Part shown: piece after piece, positions 7,574 through 15,040 of the stretch
How the letters are laid out: every line of letters begins with the position of its first letter
Position numbering within the stretch: the stretch's first letter is position 1
IMG/VR virus record: IMGVR_UViG_3300008117_000011
Coordinates: 62,001 to 126,000 of that record
Reading direction: 5' to 3' (one strand)
From: a virus
Length of the DNA: 64,000 bases
Program-made: the position numbers and the translations under genes
Notes under the pieces: generated by a model
Seen by the model: the letters and a program-made list of their open reading frames with translations, nothing else
Told to the model about the DNA's origin: nothing
Databases searched by the model: none

Positions 7574-7898
7574 AACTTTCTATTGTTTCGTTGTTGTATG
7601 TTAGTGTGATCAGTTTTCTGGGTATGGAATTGTCCATATCAACTGTTTCTCTAATCATATTCCATCCAATTCCACCTCCATTTTCGTAATCATATCCAGC
7701 AAAAATTATTCGTTCTTTTTCACTCAACTCTCGTTCCTCAATCTTTAGTCCCCACTTTTCAGAGAACTCTGGATTGGTTTTACATTTGGTAATGAAATCT
7801 TCCATTGTGTCTGGCCAATCACCTTTGAATTCATTAGTTTTACTAATGTAGTTTTTGAAAGTATCACTTATAATCTGATTGTATTTTTCTTTATTCAT
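7566..7898 (-). CDS. Hypothetical protein, ESYE-family paralog 2 (110 aa)
   Basis: A close relative of the C-terminal part of the 6186-6707 product: NQIISDTFKNY, EFSEKWGLKIEERELSEKER and LITLTYNNETIESYE align without large gaps. It looks like the minimal form of the family. The last codons overlap the next start. Confidence 0.78.
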   Translation of the reverse strand: MNKEKYNQIISDTFKNYISKTNEFKGDWPDTMEDFITKCKTNPEFSEKWGLKIEERELSEKERIIFAGYDYENGGGIGWNMIRETVDMDNSIPRKLITLTYNNETIESYE

Positions 7899-7982
7899 CT
7901 TTACATTTCTATTTTAAATAAACCCCAATATTTACCACATATCTTATAACAAGATGTAATCATTCATCTTTATCTTTATTTA

Positions 7983-8204
7983 TTATTTTGGTCCGGTGCA
8001 ACCATTTTTTATATCCTGGAATTTCTCCCATTCTGATTTTGTTGTATCTTCTGATATCAAATCTAAACCATTTTGAAGGGTTTGGACTACTTTCTCCATT
8101 ACTATTTCAACTTTAAAAGATTTCCATTCTGAATGTGTTTTATTAAAACCATCATTCCACGCTCTTTCCAAATCCTGTATGGTAAATAATTTTTCTTTAC
8201 TCAT
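7983..8204 (-). CDS. Hypothetical protein, 73 aa
   Basis: Begins MSKEKLFTIQDLERAWNDGFNK. The phrase LFTIQDLERAWN...GF resembles LYTLEDMMNCWNKAL in the product at 8426-8914, so the two may share a small domain. The start overlaps the 48-residue frame upstream. Unknown function. Confidence 0.7.
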   Translation of the reverse strand: MSKEKLFTIQDLERAWNDGFNKTHSEWKSFKVEIVMEKVVQTLQNGLDLISEDTTKSEWEKFQDIKNGCTGPK

Positions 8205-8343
8205 CTTTATCCTTGTTTTGATTTAATAACTCAGTTGCTCTATACCAAATAGGTGAGTGGTAATAGTAAACATCATCAAGAATATCTTCCTGTAAGAAAG
8301 TTTCAAGTTCTTTTATTCTGTTATCTTTTTCTTCTTCTGTCAT
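8197..8343 (-). CDS. Small hypothetical protein, 48 aa
   Basis: A charged 48-residue frame (MTEEEKDNRIKELETFLQ) that fills the gap between its neighbours. Its ATG overlaps the stop of the 28-residue frame upstream (ATGA) and its stop overlaps the next start (ATGAGTAA), so spacing strongly supports it. Confidence 0.65.
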   Translation of the reverse strand: MTEEEKDNRIKELETFLQEDILDDVYYYHSPIWYRATELLNQNKDKDE

Positions 8344-8426
8344 TTCTTAAAGATTGATTTAAATTTCATCCAAACTATTTCAGGATAGTTCCATAACCAC
8401 CAAAAAAATATATAAATTTTTTTCAT
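8340..8426 (-). CDS. Micro-protein, 28 aa, amphipathic
   Basis: Encodes a 28-residue basic, Trp-rich peptide (MKKIYIFFWWLWNYPE, then MKFKSIFKK) likely to bind membrane. Both ends are ATGA overlaps with neighbouring genes, an arrangement unlikely by chance. Function unknown. Confidence 0.55.
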   Translation of the reverse strand: MKKIYIFFWWLWNYPEIVWMKFKSIFKK

Positions 8427-8914
8427 CAGTCAATTCTTTTAAGTATCAAACATCCATTTTCATCCAACTTTGGAATATCACCATAATACACATTACCATT
8501 ATTTGACAATGCCGGAACCATCTCAACTTCAACATCCCACTCCTTTTGTTTTAGTGATTGGATGTGATAACCGAATAATTCTTTATGATCCTGAAATGTT
8601 AATGCTTTATTCCAGCAATTCATCATATCTTCAAGAGTATATAACTTAGTGTTATTCAAATCAAGTGCTTTTTGAAAACCTGCTTTGTAAGCTCTTGTTT
8701 GACCAACAAAATTAATGTTTTCATATAAATCATATCCCATTGCCAACTCACCCAAATCATAACCACGTTCAATTGCTTGACAGTTCTTTATTGACAATTT
8801 GTTATACTGACTTTCCCTTGATGTCCCCAACATATACCCATCATCGTAAGTTCCTTTGGTTGGGTCTACAAGGACATAATTTTCTTTTTCTGTTTTATAA
8901 AGTTTTGCATTCAT
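8426..8914 (-). CDS. Hypothetical protein, 162 aa
   Basis: I place the start at MNAKLYKTEKENY (8914), just after the repeated GAATAAGATG junction and 1 base beyond the stop of the upstream gene, and not at the longer upstream ATG. The protein has Gly/Tyr-rich middle segments (RGYDLGELAMGYDLYEN) and a C-terminal beta-type end (GCLILKRID). No family recognised. Confidence 0.72.
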   Translation of the reverse strand: MNAKLYKTEKENYVLVDPTKGTYDDGYMLGTSRESQYNKLSIKNCQAIERGYDLGELAMGYDLYENINFVGQTRAYKAGFQKALDLNNTKLYTLEDMMNCWNKALTFQDHKELFGYHIQSLKQKEWDVEVEMVPALSNNGNVYYGDIPKLDENGCLILKRID

Positions 8915-8915
8915 C

Positions 8916-9107
8916 TTATTCTGATTTAATGTTATATGTACTTGGATGCTGTAGATTATTTGGAAGGCTTTGTGATATTCCATCAACAAATGTTTCACAT
9001 TTATACCCATTTGATTCAAGGTAAATTAACCAAGTATGTGCTTCATACATTGATTCACAATTAATTGTTCCAACATTTAAATCACTTGTTATTACTTGTA
9101 TTTCCAT
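8916..9107 (-). CDS. Hypothetical protein, 63 aa
   Basis: Starts MEIQVITSDLNVG immediately after the junction GAATAAGATG and ends ...IKSE. Compact alpha/beta composition. Unknown function. Confidence 0.68.
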   Translation of the reverse strand: MEIQVITSDLNVGTINCESMYEAHTWLIYLESNGYKCETFVDGISQSLPNNLQHPSTYNIKSE

Positions 9108-9108
9108 C

Positions 9109-9309
9109 TTATTCTGATTTAAAGGTTTCGTTGTAGTAGTTATCACCATCTCCATCAACATATAATAATTTTACAACTTCATCACCATTTATAATGGATA
9201 TAGTTGGATATTCATCATTAGGTACTGGATGTGTGGATTTAATTTCAATTTTATATTCCCAACATAAGGTATATAACTTGTCAAGGAATTGATTCATTTC
9301 TTGTGTCAT
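9109..9309 (-). CDS. Hypothetical protein, 66 aa
   Basis: Starts MTQEMNQFLDKL and ends YNETFKSE. The FKSE ending plus stop plus next start is repeated at neighbouring gene borders. Unknown function. Confidence 0.68.
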   Translation of the reverse strand: MTQEMNQFLDKLYTLCWEYKIEIKSTHPVPNDEYPTISIINGDEVVKLLYVDGDGDNYYNETFKSE

Positions 9310-9310
9310 C

Positions 9311-9511
9311 TTATTCTGATTTAAATGCTGATAATTTTACACATTTTTCATACTCCTCAATTCTAGAGAAATATTCTATAGTCTCATCTAGAACAAGAGG
9401 ATAATATTCATCTTTAGGTATTTCACCATTTACAATCTCTTCATAGTAAATCCTATATATTGAATCTGTTATTTCATTTGCAGCTTCTCTAAGTTTGGGA
9501 TTAAATTTCAT
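9311..9511 (-). CDS. Hypothetical protein, 66 aa
   Basis: Helical small protein (MKFNPKLREAANEI) ending LSAFKSE. Bounded at both ends by the repeated junction sequence. Unknown function. Confidence 0.68.
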   Translation of the reverse strand: MKFNPKLREAANEITDSIYRIYYEEIVNGEIPKDEYYPLVLDETIEYFSRIEEYEKCVKLSAFKSE

Positions 9512-9529
9512 TTTATTCTGATTTAAAGG

Positions 9530-9952
9530 TTAATCTAACTGGTTTTTAATTTCTTTGATTGTATATTGGTTTAAATAAAGTTTGTATTTATTTAAATTAA
9601 TTTCAGCTGTTTGTCCGGTAACTCCTTGGATTTTTATTTTACCTTTTTCAACCCGGTGAATTATGATATTACTTTTAATAATTGATCTTTGTACCAAATC
9701 CAAAAATATGATTAAATCACTTTTTGTATTAAACGTGATAAAATCATATCCTTCCAGGTTTCCAACATTTCCATCGCCATAAAATAAAATATATGTTTGT
9801 TCCGGTGTTGTTTCATATCTGGTTAAAACCTGTTTTTTATTTGTTGACACATATAAATTGTGTGCACTAACTGAATCAAGTTTTTCAAGTGATTGTGAAT
9901 TGACAAATATAGTTGTCAACAACATAAATGTTAGGTTAAGTATTTTTTTCAT
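9530..9952 (-). CDS. Secreted protein with signal peptide, 140 aa
   Basis: The start at 9952 gives a typical signal peptide (MKKILNLTFMLLTTIFVNSQS) with a likely cut after NSQ. The mature part has beta-type repeats and an IQGVTGQTAEINLNKYKL segment. It is exported to the periplasm or outer surface of the infected cell. With the next gene it forms a pair of exported proteins; a role in host-surface change or superinfection exclusion is only a guess. Confidence 0.72.
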   Translation of the reverse strand: MKKILNLTFMLLTTIFVNSQSLEKLDSVSAHNLYVSTNKKQVLTRYETTPEQTYILFYGDGNVGNLEGYDFITFNTKSDLIIFLDLVQRSIIKSNIIIHRVEKGKIKIQGVTGQTAEINLNKYKLYLNQYTIKEIKNQLD

Positions 9953-9962
9953 ATTTTTTAAA

Positions 9963-10331
9963 TTATTCTCCTCCCCAAGCTGTAACAACCGTGATTGTAA
10001 AAAGTGGGAAATTTTTTTCTCTTATGTAATAAACATCACTAATATATCCATTATCTTGTTCTATGGTCCAGTAATCATCACCGGCCTCATCGGTACCGGT
10101 TGGGGTGTCAGCTTCCATATCAAATTGTGCCAGAAGATTTTTAAGGGAATATACCGCAAGATCCTCATCATCAAATGTGATGTAGATATTGTTTTCTCTA
10201 CCTTTTTCATCAATTGTGTACCACATATTAAGTGGTACATTCTCATTTTTATTAATTGTGACCGCACCTATTTGTGCGTTAGAAAAAAAGGTTGTAAATA
10301 GGATTGTTAGGATTAAGATTAACTTTTTCAT
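9963..10331 (-). CDS. Secreted protein with signal peptide, 122 aa
   Basis: Signal peptide MKKLILILTILFTTFFSNAQ followed by an acidic mature domain of about 100 residues. The NAQ cleavage region is typical of Bacteroidota exported proteins. No family recognised. It lies 10 bases upstream of the other exported protein, so they are co-transcribed. Confidence 0.72.
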   Translation of the reverse strand: MKKLILILTILFTTFFSNAQIGAVTINKNENVPLNMWYTIDEKGRENNIYITFDDEDLAVYSLKNLLAQFDMEADTPTGTDEAGDDYWTIEQDNGYISDVYYIREKNFPLFTITVVTAWGGE

Positions 10332-10345
10332 TTTTTTTGTTTTTA

Positions 10346-10681
10346 TTATTTGTAAAACTTGGTTTCTTCGCCTTTATAGAATAATGTTACTATTTTGGTT
10401 GGTGTTGTTGGTTTGTAAACCTCTTCTGTAATGTAGAGATTTTCCATTTCAACATCGGTATTTCTCATAACCCACTCTATTTGTTCCTCAAAGGTAAGAT
10501 TTCTTTCACGAAATTCCAAACCAAAAAGAAATGAAAATCCATAATTATTGGTTGCTTTCTTAATAAACTCTTCTTTTGATAAGTCCATTTCGTCTTCCAA
10601 AATGAACATTTCATCTTTATGGGTTTCCAAATAATGGTTATAAACCTCATCAATAACCTGGTTAAATTTTTCGTTTTTCAT
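10346..10681 (-). CDS. Hypothetical protein, ESYE-family paralog 3 (111 aa)
   Basis: Divergent relative of the products at 6186 and 7566: FNQVIDEVYNHYLETHKDE, then EEFIKKA...FGLEFRERNLTFEEQ, then PTKIVTLFYKGEETKFYK. Block order and spacing are conserved. Unknown function; overlaps the upstream gene by 4 bases. Confidence 0.72.
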   Translation of the reverse strand: MKNEKFNQVIDEVYNHYLETHKDEMFILEDEMDLSKEEFIKKATNNYGFSFLFGLEFRERNLTFEEQIEWVMRNTDVEMENLYITEEVYKPTTPTKIVTLFYKGEETKFYK

Positions 10682-11001
10682 AGTGTGTGTGTTATTGTTT
10701 CAACAACATATGAAAATAAATCAGATCTAAATTCTTTGTTGTTTTTAATTACTGATTCTGCCATTTCATAGCTATCACAATAATCAACACTATATTCTGG
10801 ATGCCATTTTTTAAGTAGATGTTCTATGTTCCAAGATTTATCACCATCTAAGGATACACTCATCATCGGATAGAATCTACTAGTACCATTATTTAGTTTT
10901 TCTTCTGTAATGTAATACGTTTCTAATCCACTGTAATTCGCTTCCATCATTGGGTCTGGTTTTCCGGTATAAGGAAAACTTACTGAAATTTCTCTTTGCA
11001 T
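10678..11001 (-). CDS. Hypothetical protein, 107 aa
   Basis: Begins MQREISVSFPYTGKPD; mixed alpha/beta composition, no recognised motif. The stop overlaps the start of the ESYE-family gene downstream. Confidence 0.7.
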   Translation of the reverse strand: MQREISVSFPYTGKPDPMMEANYSGLETYYITEEKLNNGTSRFYPMMSVSLDGDKSWNIEHLLKKWHPEYSVDYCDSYEMAESVIKNNKEFRSDLFSYVVETITHTL

Positions 11002-11015
11002 TTTTTACTTTTTTA

Positions 11016-11129
11016 TTATTTATCGTTTCCGTATTTTTTTCTTAAATATGCTGCCCATCTGGCCTGCTTTCTTCCGTTTATAAAGAACCATCCCCAGTTC
11101 ATTTCAAACCATTTAATTATTGCTTTCAT
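11016..11129 (-). CDS. Small basic Trp-rich protein, 37 aa
   Basis: A 37-residue frame (MKAIIKWFEMNWGWFFING, then basic KQARWAAYLRKKYG) overlapping the end of the upstream gene by 17 bases. Composition resembles the 52-residue product at 4099. Unknown function. Confidence 0.5.
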   Translation of the reverse strand: MKAIIKWFEMNWGWFFINGRKQARWAAYLRKKYGNDK

Positions 11130-11367
11130 AAAACTCTACCTCATTTAAATCGTAAACATTTCTTTTATCTGATATTATACTTATTTCGTGTGACTCAATT
11201 ATAACATCACCATTTTTATGATTTATAATTTCACAAACACTTACATCTTCACATAGAATATTTTCAGCAACACCTCCGTATTTAGAATGGTATCTGAATT
11301 TTTTTCCAACATACTTTTCTATTAGCTCTTCTGAACCCGGTTTTGTAATTCTTAAACTCATTGTCAT
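11113..11367 (-). CDS. Hypothetical protein, 84 aa
   Basis: Alpha/beta small protein (MTMSLRITKPGSEEL); the second start at MSLRITK is also possible. It overlaps the upstream gene by 4 bases. Unknown function. Confidence 0.68.
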   Translation of the reverse strand: MTMSLRITKPGSEELIEKYVGKKFRYHSKYGGVAENILCEDVSVCEIINHKNGDVIIESHEISIISDKRNVYDLNEVEFYESNN

Positions 11368-11609
11368 TTTAATTTATTTCTATTATCAACAAATGTTTTA
11401 TATTCGTCCATTGTCATATATTGAGTATCACCATTTGATATTTCTAATATAACTCCGTGTGGTTCTTTTTCACCTTCATTAATTGCATATGATTTAATAA
11501 TATAATCAAACGTTATATCTTCCTCATCTGAATTAATGATAACCTTAACTGGCTCTGGGAATAACTGGTTCATACCAACACCCAAATTAAATTCAACTAT
11601 TTTCTCCAT
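11364..11609 (-). CDS. Hypothetical protein, 81 aa
   Basis: Begins MEKIVEFNLGVGMNQLF; acidic with beta-type segments. Followed directly by an overlapping gene. No family recognised. Confidence 0.68.
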   Translation of the reverse strand: MEKIVEFNLGVGMNQLFPEPVKVIINSDEEDITFDYIIKSYAINEGEKEPHGVILEISNGDTQYMTMDEYKTFVDNRNKLK

Positions 11610-11633
11610 AATCTAAAATATAATTTATTATTA

Positions 11634-12905
11634 TTATAAAAACAACTTTTTTGTTTGTTTTTCTCTGTGAAATTTTATAACAAATCTATGTACCTCTTCC
11701 TGGATTTTTGCAAACATCGTAAAAACCTTATCACTTTTTATGTCAATTTGATTACCATCAGTTAAATGGATTATTGAAGACTTGTGATTTGAATCTTTTG
11801 ATATTGAAATAAGGTCAACCCGGTTTGATATTCCAAGTTCATCAAATACTCTTTTTGCGATACCTAATTGTCCTTTACCACCATCAATTACAACAATACT
11901 TGGTAGTTGTTTTTTCTCATCAAGTAATCTTTTGAATCTACGATTAAGAACCTCATCAAATGACGCATAATCATCAATACCACTAAATGATTTGATGATG
12001 TATTTACGGTATTCAGATTTAACCGGACTATCATTTTCAAATCTAACGGATGCTGCAACATTTGAATCTCCTTGATTGTGTGAATTATCAAACGCTTCAA
12101 TTGATATTGGTAAATTGATAAGGTTAAGTTTGTTTTTAACATCAAATACTTTCTTATTATATTTTTGTTTACGAATAACATCAAGTTTCTGATCCAGTAT
12201 CTGGAGTGTTGAGATTTTGTCAAGAACTTTTTTTGCTTTTTCAAACTCAAGATTGTCAGAATGGTATTTCATTTGTTTTTTGAGTTTTTGAAATACGTTT
12301 TTGAGGTCCAGTTCCAGAACTTTTTTAACATCAATTACAATTTCAGAATACCTAAACTTCTGAACATTAAGTACACAAGGTGCTAGACATCTTCCAAGGT
12401 GAAATTCAAGACAGGTTTTAAATTTGCTGGCACTTATATTATTATCAGTTAGCTCATAAGAACAACTTCTAAGTTCAAAACAATCATAAATAAGGTTATA
12501 TACCTCACGACAAAGATTACCGGAAGTAAAATCAAGACTTACTCTTTCGTCTGATTTGTTTCTAACAATCTCAAGTTTTGGGAATTGTTCTTCGGTAAAA
12601 CAGATGGACCACTTTCTTGTTTTATCATCTTTACCCTTGATATTGAACTTTGGTTTGTAAAGCTTGATAAGTTCTTCTTCCGTAATGATAGCTTCCTGTT
12701 CGGATGAAGTAATAACAAACTCAACGTCACGGATATTCTCACGTAACGTTTTTGTTTTTTGATCTTTGTGATTTTTATTGAAATAGGAAGTTACCCTTTT
12801 TGGTAAAAACTTTGACATCCCAACATAGATGATTTGATTCTTGTCGTCTTTGAACAAGTAGCACCCGGGGTTCTGTGGTATGTTTTTAAGTTTTTCAGTT
12901 AACAT
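11634..12905 (-). CDS. uvrC: UvrC-like excinuclease without helix-hairpin-helix tail
   Basis: A 423-residue UvrC homologue. The N-terminal GIY-YIG nuclease is at about 12-95 (NPGCYLFKDD, IIYVGMS). A Cys-containing segment follows (TCLEFHLGRCLAPCV, about 166-180), then a UVR-like coiled region, and the C-terminal RNase-H-like nuclease has its acidic residues in EAFDNSHNQG and VVIDGGKGQL and the HRFVIKFHR block near the end. Cellular UvrC has about 600 residues and ends in a (HhH)2 domain; here the protein stops just after the RNase-H-like domain. Known UvrC makes the two incisions in nucleotide excision repair; a phage copy may repair its own DNA or act at other structures. Confidence 0.92.
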   Translation of the reverse strand: MLTEKLKNIPQNPGCYLFKDDKNQIIYVGMSKFLPKRVTSYFNKNHKDQKTKTLRENIRDVEFVITSSEQEAIITEEELIKLYKPKFNIKGKDDKTRKWSICFTEEQFPKLEIVRNKSDERVSLDFTSGNLCREVYNLIYDCFELRSCSYELTDNNISASKFKTCLEFHLGRCLAPCVLNVQKFRYSEIVIDVKKVLELDLKNVFQKLKKQMKYHSDNLEFEKAKKVLDKISTLQILDQKLDVIRKQKYNKKVFDVKNKLNLINLPISIEAFDNSHNQGDSNVAASVRFENDSPVKSEYRKYIIKSFSGIDDYASFDEVLNRRFKRLLDEKKQLPSIVVIDGGKGQLGIAKRVFDELGISNRVDLISISKDSNHKSSIIHLTDGNQIDIKSDKVFTMFAKIQEEVHRFVIKFHREKQTKKLFL

Positions 12906-12927
12906 ATCACAAATATAGTAATTTTTT

Positions 12928-13104
12928 TTAAAAAATATCCTTGTTTGTTATGTACGCACCAGATAAAAAAAGAAATATTCCAACCTGGATAAATCTAAAG
13001 ACACCACTACCATCAAATGGATTTAAAGAGCCAAGTATATAACTTGATAATAGGTATATTGTTAGACCTAAAAATATTAAGAATTTGTAATCTTTATTTT
13101 CCAT
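12928..13104 (-). CDS. Small membrane protein, 58 aa
   Basis: Two hydrophobic segments (about 7-25 and 36-52) separated by SLNPFDGSG. It starts 2 bases after the zinc-ribbon gene upstream. A TATATTTG -7-like element for uvrC lies just downstream. Function unknown. Confidence 0.6.
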   Translation of the reverse strand: MENKDYKFLIFLGLTIYLLSSYILGSLNPFDGSGVFRFIQVGIFLFLSGAYITNKDIF

Positions 13105-13106
13105 AT

Positions 13107-13475
13107 TTATAAATTATTTGCGCATATTTCACATTGGTTAGCTTTCTCATTACCAATAAAATCATTTTTACAAGTATTACATTTCCTATGTGTAAATCCA
13201 GGAGTAAAACCCCCAACCGGATAGATATTTTTTGAGTATCTTTCGGTTGCAACAGAAACATTTTCTTTTGGTGTACCAAAATATATATCGTATAATTTTG
13301 TTATAGTGGCAACATCGGATCCGGTCTTAATTTCAAATTCAACCCAGACATAATTAAAATCATCAATAAGGTTTTTAGTTGTATTATTAATGTCATTTAA
13401 ATTACCAACCGGGAAATATCCGTGTCTTGATTTTAATTTTAATTCACCATCTTGTAAAACCAATTTACCAACCAT
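13107..13475 (-). CDS. Protein with C-terminal zinc ribbon, 122 aa
   Basis: The C-terminus has two CxxC pairs (CNTCKNDFIGNEKANQCEIC) forming a zinc-binding knuckle. The first 90 residues are beta-type and unrecognised. It may bind nucleic acid or protein through the zinc ribbon. Confidence 0.72.
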   Translation of the reverse strand: MVGKLVLQDGELKLKSRHGYFPVGNLNDINNTTKNLIDDFNYVWVEFEIKTGSDVATITKLYDIYFGTPKENVSVATERYSKNIYPVGGFTPGFTHRKCNTCKNDFIGNEKANQCEICANNL

Positions 13476-13478
13476 ATT

Positions 13479-13742
13479 TTAGTTTTTGATGATTAGACAA
13501 TCACCCTCAATAAGTGATTTTTTCTTATGATTAATTTTTTGTTCAAGACTAACAGTTAAAGGAATACCAAGTAATTTATCGTAATCCGTTTTTTCTAGTT
13601 TATTTTTAAAATTATCAACTAGTTTTTGTGCTGTTGTTATTTGTTCCCAGGTATTACAAGATTTAATAACCTTCTCAATCCATTTTTTTATCTCATAATT
13701 ACTTTTCATAAATAATTCAAACTTATATATTGGGTTTTCCAT
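13479..13742 (-). CDS. Hypothetical protein, 87 aa
   Basis: Helical, Lys-rich. The start at 13742 overlaps the upstream gene by 20 bases; an alternative ATG (MKSNYEIKKW) at 13709 would avoid the overlap. Unknown function. Confidence 0.65.
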   Translation of the reverse strand: MENPIYKFELFMKSNYEIKKWIEKVIKSCNTWEQITTAQKLVDNFKNKLEKTDYDKLLGIPLTVSLEQKINHKKKSLIEGDCLIIKN

Positions 13743-13917
13743 TGAATAATACTATCATTTGGTTCATAACTTGGATTTGTCTCACACGAAGTTCCTTTAT
13801 CTTCATTTTTTCATTGTCATTTAATTCAAAACTTTGAGCTTTGATATCAGCAATTTGATTTGTTAAATTTCTATGTTCATTAAGTAATGAATCATAAACT
13901 AATTTTACATCTTTCAT
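13723..13917 (-). CDS. Hypothetical coiled-coil protein, 64 aa
   Basis: Predicted helical protein with heptad-like spacing (MKDVKLVYDSLLNEHRNL). Overlaps the upstream stop by 4 bases. Unknown function. Confidence 0.67.
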   Translation of the reverse strand: MKDVKLVYDSLLNEHRNLTNQIADIKAQSFELNDNEKMKIKELRVRQIQVMNQMIVLFNGKPNI

Positions 13918-14168
13918 TTTTTAACAATAGCATTTGTTAGTTTATTTATTAGTGATTGAGTCTCCTCAAACCGATTAAATCTAATTAAAGGATCTGTATT
14001 AAATATTTCAACATACCACTCATCATTTTTAACTTCACTGGCGGCCGGAGTGATAAAGGTTAACCCATCAACAATATCTAGAACGTAATAGTAGTCATCA
14101 CCATTTCCATCATATTCTTCCATATTTTCTATCTGGAGTCCTAATAGTTGTATTTCTTTTTCTTTCAT
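13914..14168 (-). CDS. Hypothetical protein, 84 aa
   Basis: The start is set at MKEKEIQLLGLQ (14168), right after the repeated junction GAATAAAATG, and not at the long upstream frame. The centre EYDGNGDDYYYVLD is like the GDGDNYYN phrase at 9109 and GGGGDFYVIE at 14393, so these small proteins may be distantly related. Confidence 0.68.
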   Translation of the reverse strand: MKEKEIQLLGLQIENMEEYDGNGDDYYYVLDIVDGLTFITPAASEVKNDEWYVEIFNTDPLIRFNRFEETQSLINKLTNAIVKK

Positions 14169-14169
14169 T

Positions 14170-14391
14170 TTATTCTGTTTTAAATGTTTCGTGGTTATAT
14201 TCATCAAATGTTTTATACTTAAATCCAAGCATTGGGTGAGTTTTTCTACTTTCGTTAAAAGCATCTTCAATTCGTACTTTCTCCATTACTAAATGTTCCT
14301 CAACAATATTGTGTAACATTGTGTCACTTACTTTGGTTCTATCAATAAATGTTGACAAACTTTCAATTAAACTTTCTATTGGTGTTTTCAT
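14170..14391 (-). CDS. Hypothetical protein, 73 aa
   Basis: Starts MKTPIESLIESL after a GGAATAAAATG junction and ends YNHETFKTE, echoing the YNETFKSE ending at 9109. The centre is helical. Unknown function. Confidence 0.68.
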   Translation of the reverse strand: MKTPIESLIESLSTFIDRTKVSDTMLHNIVEEHLVMEKVRIEDAFNESRKTHPMLGFKYKTFDEYNHETFKTE

Positions 14392-14392
14392 T

Positions 14393-14632
14393 TTATTCCA
14401 ATTCTTTTGATTTAACAATTGTATGTTTTGTGTGAAATCTCATCAAGATGGTGACGAGTTCCGGAATGTTATCAAATGCCCACCTTTTGGTTTCAATAAC
14501 ATAAAAATCTCCACCACCACCATTTTGAGTTTTGATAGTTAAAAATTGATCTTCACCATCACAACAATCTGCGTCCTGGGTAAATGTCATCTGAAATTCT
14601 TGTGATAACAAGTGTGGATTATTTTCTTTCAT
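14393..14632 (-). CDS. Hypothetical protein, 79 aa
   Basis: Begins MKENNPHLLSQEFQ and contains DADCCDGEDQFLTIK and a Gly-rich turn. First gene of a short run preceded by a host-type promoter candidate. Unknown function. Confidence 0.68.
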   Translation of the reverse strand: MKENNPHLLSQEFQMTFTQDADCCDGEDQFLTIKTQNGGGGDFYVIETKRWAFDNIPELVTILMRFHTKHTIVKSKELE

Positions 14633-14650
14633 TTTAATTTTATTTTAAAA

Positions 14651-14682
14651 CAAAAATACAACAATCTTTTTAACTAAACAAG
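14651..14682 (-). promoter_or_regulatory. Host-type promoter candidate (CTTG-N20-TATTTTTG)
   Basis: On the minus strand a -7 element TATTTTTG fits TAnnTTTG, with CTTG 20 bases upstream, one mismatch from the -33 TTTG. It lies about 20 bases before the gene starting at 14632. Confidence 0.45.
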
Positions 14683-14689
14683 CTTTGAA

Positions 14690-14995
14690 TTAAAAATTAT
14701 AGGTTATGTTGCCGTTTTCAACCTCAACCTCAACAACACCATCACCTTCCAAAAGTGTATCAATTTGACTTTGATTTAGCGTTATTTTTTCTGGTTCTAG
14801 AAAAATTTTAAAAGATTGTGTTAAAGTTAACTTTGATTCTGTGATTAACTTTATGATTTGTTCGTTTACACAATCAACAACGCTTGGGTATTGCCCACCA
14901 ACTGTTACGATTGCTTTGTCGCCAACACTTATTTCATCTAATGATACTAAATAAGGTTTTTCGTCAACAACAAATAATTTTACTCTTTTTGTCAT
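14690..14995 (-). CDS. Hypothetical protein, 101 aa
   Basis: Beta-rich protein (VKLFVVDEKPYLVSL...GDKAIVTVGGQYPSVVDCV), acidic C-terminus. Occupies its own transcription segment before the promoter candidate at 14651. Unknown function. Confidence 0.7.
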   Translation of the reverse strand: MTKRVKLFVVDEKPYLVSLDEISVGDKAIVTVGGQYPSVVDCVNEQIIKLITESKLTLTQSFKIFLEPEKITLNQSQIDTLLEGDGVVEVEVENGNITYNF

Positions 14996-15040
14996 TTTAA
15001 ATTAAATAAAAGTTTTATATTATAATATATATCCTAAGTC

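Noticed and set aside
9858-10301. Plus-strand open frame of 147 codons
   Set aside because: It lies opposite two signal-peptide proteins with clear coding sense on the minus strand, with no start signal and no recognised domain.
12899-12940. Host-type promoter before uvrC
   Set aside because: The -7 element TATATTTG is present but no TTTG box is found at the right distance.
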